Source: Hemicentrotus pulcherrimus
Lineage: Eukaryota > Echinodermata > Echinoidea > Camarodonta > Strongylocentrotidae
Reading direction: 5' to 3'
Length of the DNA: 64,000 bases
Assembly (NCBI GenBank): GCA_003118195.1
Contig: BEXV01000010.1
Coordinates: forward strand, 978,373-1,042,372
Every line of letters begins with the position of its first letter. Positions within the stretch are counted from its first letter, which is position 1. This document shows positions 61,000 through 64,000 of this stretch, one piece after another. Position numbers and translations under genes: made by a program. The notes under the pieces are model-generated. The model saw nothing but the letters and a program-made list of their open reading frames with translations. It was not told the DNA's origin and made no database searches.

Positions 61000-61631
61000 T
61001 ACTAAATAGTATATGTCACTACACTATTTTACATATGGCATGGATATGTATTATTCTACAATCAAGATCGTTGTATCATTTCGTTAATTTGTATAATTTT
61101 CATGATTATATCATAAGTTCCGATGGCAATAGGAAAAGAAATCTGTTCAAAAAAAAAAAATGCCGGCACTGTCGAGCCAATATTTGCTAGGAATATTTAG
61201 ATTACATGATTTTAAAAAATGGCAGAGTATTTAAGATGTTGTCACTTTAGCGGTCTTTCTGTCTCTTCTTCGCATTATTTGAATTGGTCGACCACTCCCA
61301 TTATGTCAGAACTCAGATGTTGGGATTGAAAAAGTCACGCATGTGGACAACAAACTTGTGCACAGGGATTTAGTTCCAAAGGTAGTGATTAGGTTTAGGG
61401 ATTAATCCAGTCATTTGGGCATCATTAATGTTTAAACATCTTGATAAATTAAATTTTGGTGAGGACGAAAATGCATTCGCTTTGTATCATCCATCTGTCG
61501 TGTCTTTTTACCAATAGTTAAAACATTTTTCTATCATTGATGCTTTGAAATTAAAGTTAATCTTCAGCTCTGGTAAGGGAATCGCATTTTGATAGAAAAT
61601 TGCTATGCTTTATTCTGGATTGTTTATCCTA

Positions 61632-61677
61632 CAGTAGATTGGTTGTTTGAACCTGCAGTAGATTAGTTGTTTGAACC
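61632..61677. repeat. 24-bp tandem duplication
   Basis: CAGTAGATTGGTTGTTTGAA begins at 61632 and recurs at 61656 with one change (TTGG to TTAG). Confidence 0.9.
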
Positions 61678-62266
61678 AGTAAAATAAAAACATTACTGGG
61701 CATCATCTTCGATGAAAAAAAAACACGACTCCGTGGCGTCGGGCCTATATACTAACCTGGATTCATTATCGTTCTATGCTCATTAATTAGCCACTATACA
61801 TTTTCTACCAAAATTGTTTGGCACATTTCATTTCTTTTTTTATCTTTAAAACTCACATAAATATATTCTACAAACACAATTAGAATTCTGAAACGTTGGC
61901 AATTCAATGGCTACTGTGTCTTAACAATGTTATTATTAGAGCATAATATAAAAGTCTTGAAGGAGTAAAGATCGTATTGTGTGTGATTTTTTTCTTCTCT
62001 AGAATATCCTGTTGTGAATAAATAACGTTTTAAAATATTTTAAGGACTGTATTTACAGCTGTTTGTTTCCAGCTCATCTCTGAGATAATGTGATATAAAT
62101 AATGGATAAACTCTTTAATTGAATTGGTATTGTGTAGTACCTGTTGTGGTTCTATATTGTATATTTTGTTATCGCACTCACAATGGACCCCAAGTGTAAT
62201 GTTTTGTCGATTTAGCTCATACTAAAATATACCTGTTAACTGTTAACTATAACTGGATACATAACC

Positions 62267-62413
62267 TCAAGTCGCTGGTTCGTGCCCCTCTCCCTCTCGA
62301 TCTCTCTTTGGCTCCTTGAATCTTGAAATCATGAAAAATGTGAAACAGAGACCTGCAAAAACCAATATGCCAACGAACCACAAAATCCATTTCATCTTTT
62401 GCGGGACATCCAT
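62267..62413 (-). CDS. candidate small membrane peptide or terminal exon
   Basis: A 48-codon frame from ATG (62411-62413) to TGA. After MDVPQKMK comes one clear membrane segment of about 22 residues (WILWFVGILVFAGLCFTFFM), then SRF and a charged tail, KEPKRDREGEGHEPAT. The order (short polar head, helix, basic residues right after it, charged tail) fits a single-pass small membrane protein or the last exon of a type I receptor. The frame is open upstream to 62605, and ATCATACAG directly before the ATG could be a weak acceptor. No family is recognised. Confidence 0.3.
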   Translation of the reverse strand: MDVPQKMKWILWFVGILVFAGLCFTFFMISRFKEPKRDREGEGHEPAT

Positions 62414-64000
62414 CTGTATGATTTGTTTTTCCCTTTTCTCCCACCATAATCCAACCTTTGTTAGAGCAATGGTATTCCTGTCCCTGACTAGATTTATACA
62501 GCCGGTCTGATTTTTTGATCTTCCGCAATTGGTAATAATGTCATAGATCCAAATCAATTTCACATTTGCAAGACGGTTATGATACCAGTGTACTTTATAT
62601 TGCAATTTCGTTCGACCATCCGATTCTCTTTCCTCTCTGTCTCTCTGTCTCTCTGAAATATTGGTTCTTGATTTGCTCTCCCCTTCGATTTGTATGTGCT
62701 CAAACCTGTCTTCATATAATCATAATATGTGGAGTATTGCTTGTCTAAGGTATGCCTTGTCTAAGGTATACCTGTGGATAAACATGCATTTGACATTGAT
62801 AGAGGACCTTTATTATCATGTGAATTTTATGTATGATATTCTTTCTCATTTACGAATAGATTAAATAGTTAATGGTGTTCTATCGGATAGAATTTGCATT
62901 ATTCAGGCATTGAATGTTCATTGTTAGTTAAAGGAGAAATAATGATGAAATTGGTTAAAATTAAAGTAAATATGTGGAACCTGACTGGAAATAATCCACA
63001 AGTCATCCAAGCGAGTGTAGAAATAATAAACTAATATTAAAAGGGGACTGGATGGTGTTTGTCGATAGGTGATGTTTTTCCCCATTTCCATTCAGAATAG
63101 CTTATAGCTGTACAGCACATGCATGCCCTTGAATTTGTAAACGGGAGTCCAATAGATAGGCTGTAGGATGTCTAAATTGATTGTAAATGAGATGACACGG
63201 GACAGGCTTGATTGCAAATGGCTTTCCTTTAAAACAGTAGGTCACTTGTGTGTGTCAATGTAATACCCTTCTGTTCCTCACTCTATCTCTCTCTCTCAGG
63301 GTCATCCCCATTTCTCTCTCTCACACTCTTTCTCATTCTCTCTCCCAATCTCTGCATTTTTCACCAAATGAACAAGATTGTGGTTCATTTTCGCCGATGA
63401 GTCGCCTTTTAAATTGCCATCACCATCACTTCTCACTCTACGTTACAAGAGTGGATAAAATCCCCTCCATCCCGCATCAGTCTCAGCGCTGGCGCATGCC
63501 CATATGTTTTATTTCGCGATCATCATATTACCAGACGGGCATCCATACAGTAGACGTACTATACAGTGCCTAGTTGTTTTGAGCTGAAGCTAAATTAATA
63601 AATGGCCAGTGAGGATGCTTAGTTTATCCAAAGTTGATCATTTAGGATGCACAATAGCCCACGATCTCACCGCATTATGAATTTATAGCCAGGTCGTCGT
63701 CTGGTTGCAAGTGATAGCCAGTTTTTCCCGCCATTAACGCTTCGGGCGCGCCAATATACAAACCCCGCTTTCGATACGTGGACTTTTCCCCCCTTTTAGT
63801 TTACCCCCTTAGGCATTCAAGTGGTATATGTAAGCTCGCAGGTAAAGAAAATGGACGTATGATTGTATAGAGATTACTACCCAAGGAAATCAGTTTTATC
63901 GCGCCATAATGCGAAGATGAACGAGGGTGATCTGGATTATGTTGGATATGTAGAGGCATAGAAAATAAGAATAATTTAAAGAGTATTCAGGTTTTAAAGA
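62414..64000. other. non-coding stretch, no gene recognised
   Basis: It contains CT-rich runs (62625-62655 and 63280-63350), a 16-bp tandem duplication (CTTGTCTAAGGTAT, 62740-62771) and AT-rich sequence. Short ORFs only. A moderately GC-rich zone at 63680-63760 has no clear frame. Confidence 0.45.
63280..63350. repeat. CT-rich low-complexity region
   Basis: Repeated TCTCTCTC runs with short interruptions. The plus ORF over it (63250-63573) is largely a translation of this repeat. Confidence 0.85.

Larger units (their letters stand above)
60184..62266. other. non-coding stretch, no gene recognised
   Basis: GT and TA microsatellites (60407-60420 and 60520-60665), a possible retroposon tail (to 61001), and AT-rich sequence with a 24-bp tandem duplication at 61632-61677. 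No coding evidence. Confidence 0.45.

Noticed and set aside
63250..63573. 107-codon plus-strand ORF
   Set aside because: Its first third is translated CT repeat and the rest has no coding signal or motif.

Overview
The window looks like animal genomic DNA from a marine invertebrate. An echinoderm or other invertebrate deuterostome is my best guess, by inference only: AT-rich bulk sequence, many di- and trinucleotide microsatellites, short terminal-inverted-repeat elements, frequent TAGGCCTA-type words, long gene-poor stretches, and no bacterial-type gene packing. It contains one 611-base assembly gap (23910-24520) plus several long homopolymer G or C runs that look partly like sequencing or assembly artefacts.

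No gene could be identified by family. No rRNA, tRNA, CRISPR array, transposase, reverse transcriptase or viral gene was recognised. Almost all open frames are short and have the composition of translated non-coding DNA. The coding evidence is limited to short GC-richer islands with open frames, several of them bounded by good splice-site consensus. Examples are 4484-4703 (+), 7057-7111 (-), 16480-18000 (-), 23394-23582 (+), 34871-35035 (+), 38336-38391 (-), 46771-46902 (+), 51905-51976 (-) and 62267-62413 (-). Several islands are open on both strands, so strand and frame are often uncertain. They are reported as candidate exons or small ORFs with low confidence. The simplest picture is introns and intergenic DNA of one or more long genes with widely spaced small exons.

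The firmest features are repeats. Two dispersed copies of a 376-382 bp element (22460-22835 and 56930-57311) carry matching terminal inverted repeats and TTAA at both ends, so they are MITE-like DNA transposon relics. There is an 85-bp tandem duplication (54513-54682), a 17-bp unit repeated five times (47311-47395), smaller tandem duplications, compound TA/CA and CA/CG microsatellites with Z-DNA or cruciform potential, several polypurine/polypyrimidine tracts, and an AATAAA plus (CAAA)5 tail that resembles the 3' end of a retroposon.

Layout: 1-16 kb is mostly non-coding, with a homeodomain-site-like block at 2735-2960 and a few candidate exons. 16-25 kb is the densest run of exon-like islands, with an element copy and the gap. 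25-45 kb is mostly non-coding with CT/CA microsatellites and scattered islands. 45-47 kb holds two neighbouring plus-strand ORFs. 47-64 kb is non-coding with the tandem repeats, the second element copy, a retroposon-like tail and a membrane-peptide ORF near 62.3 kb.
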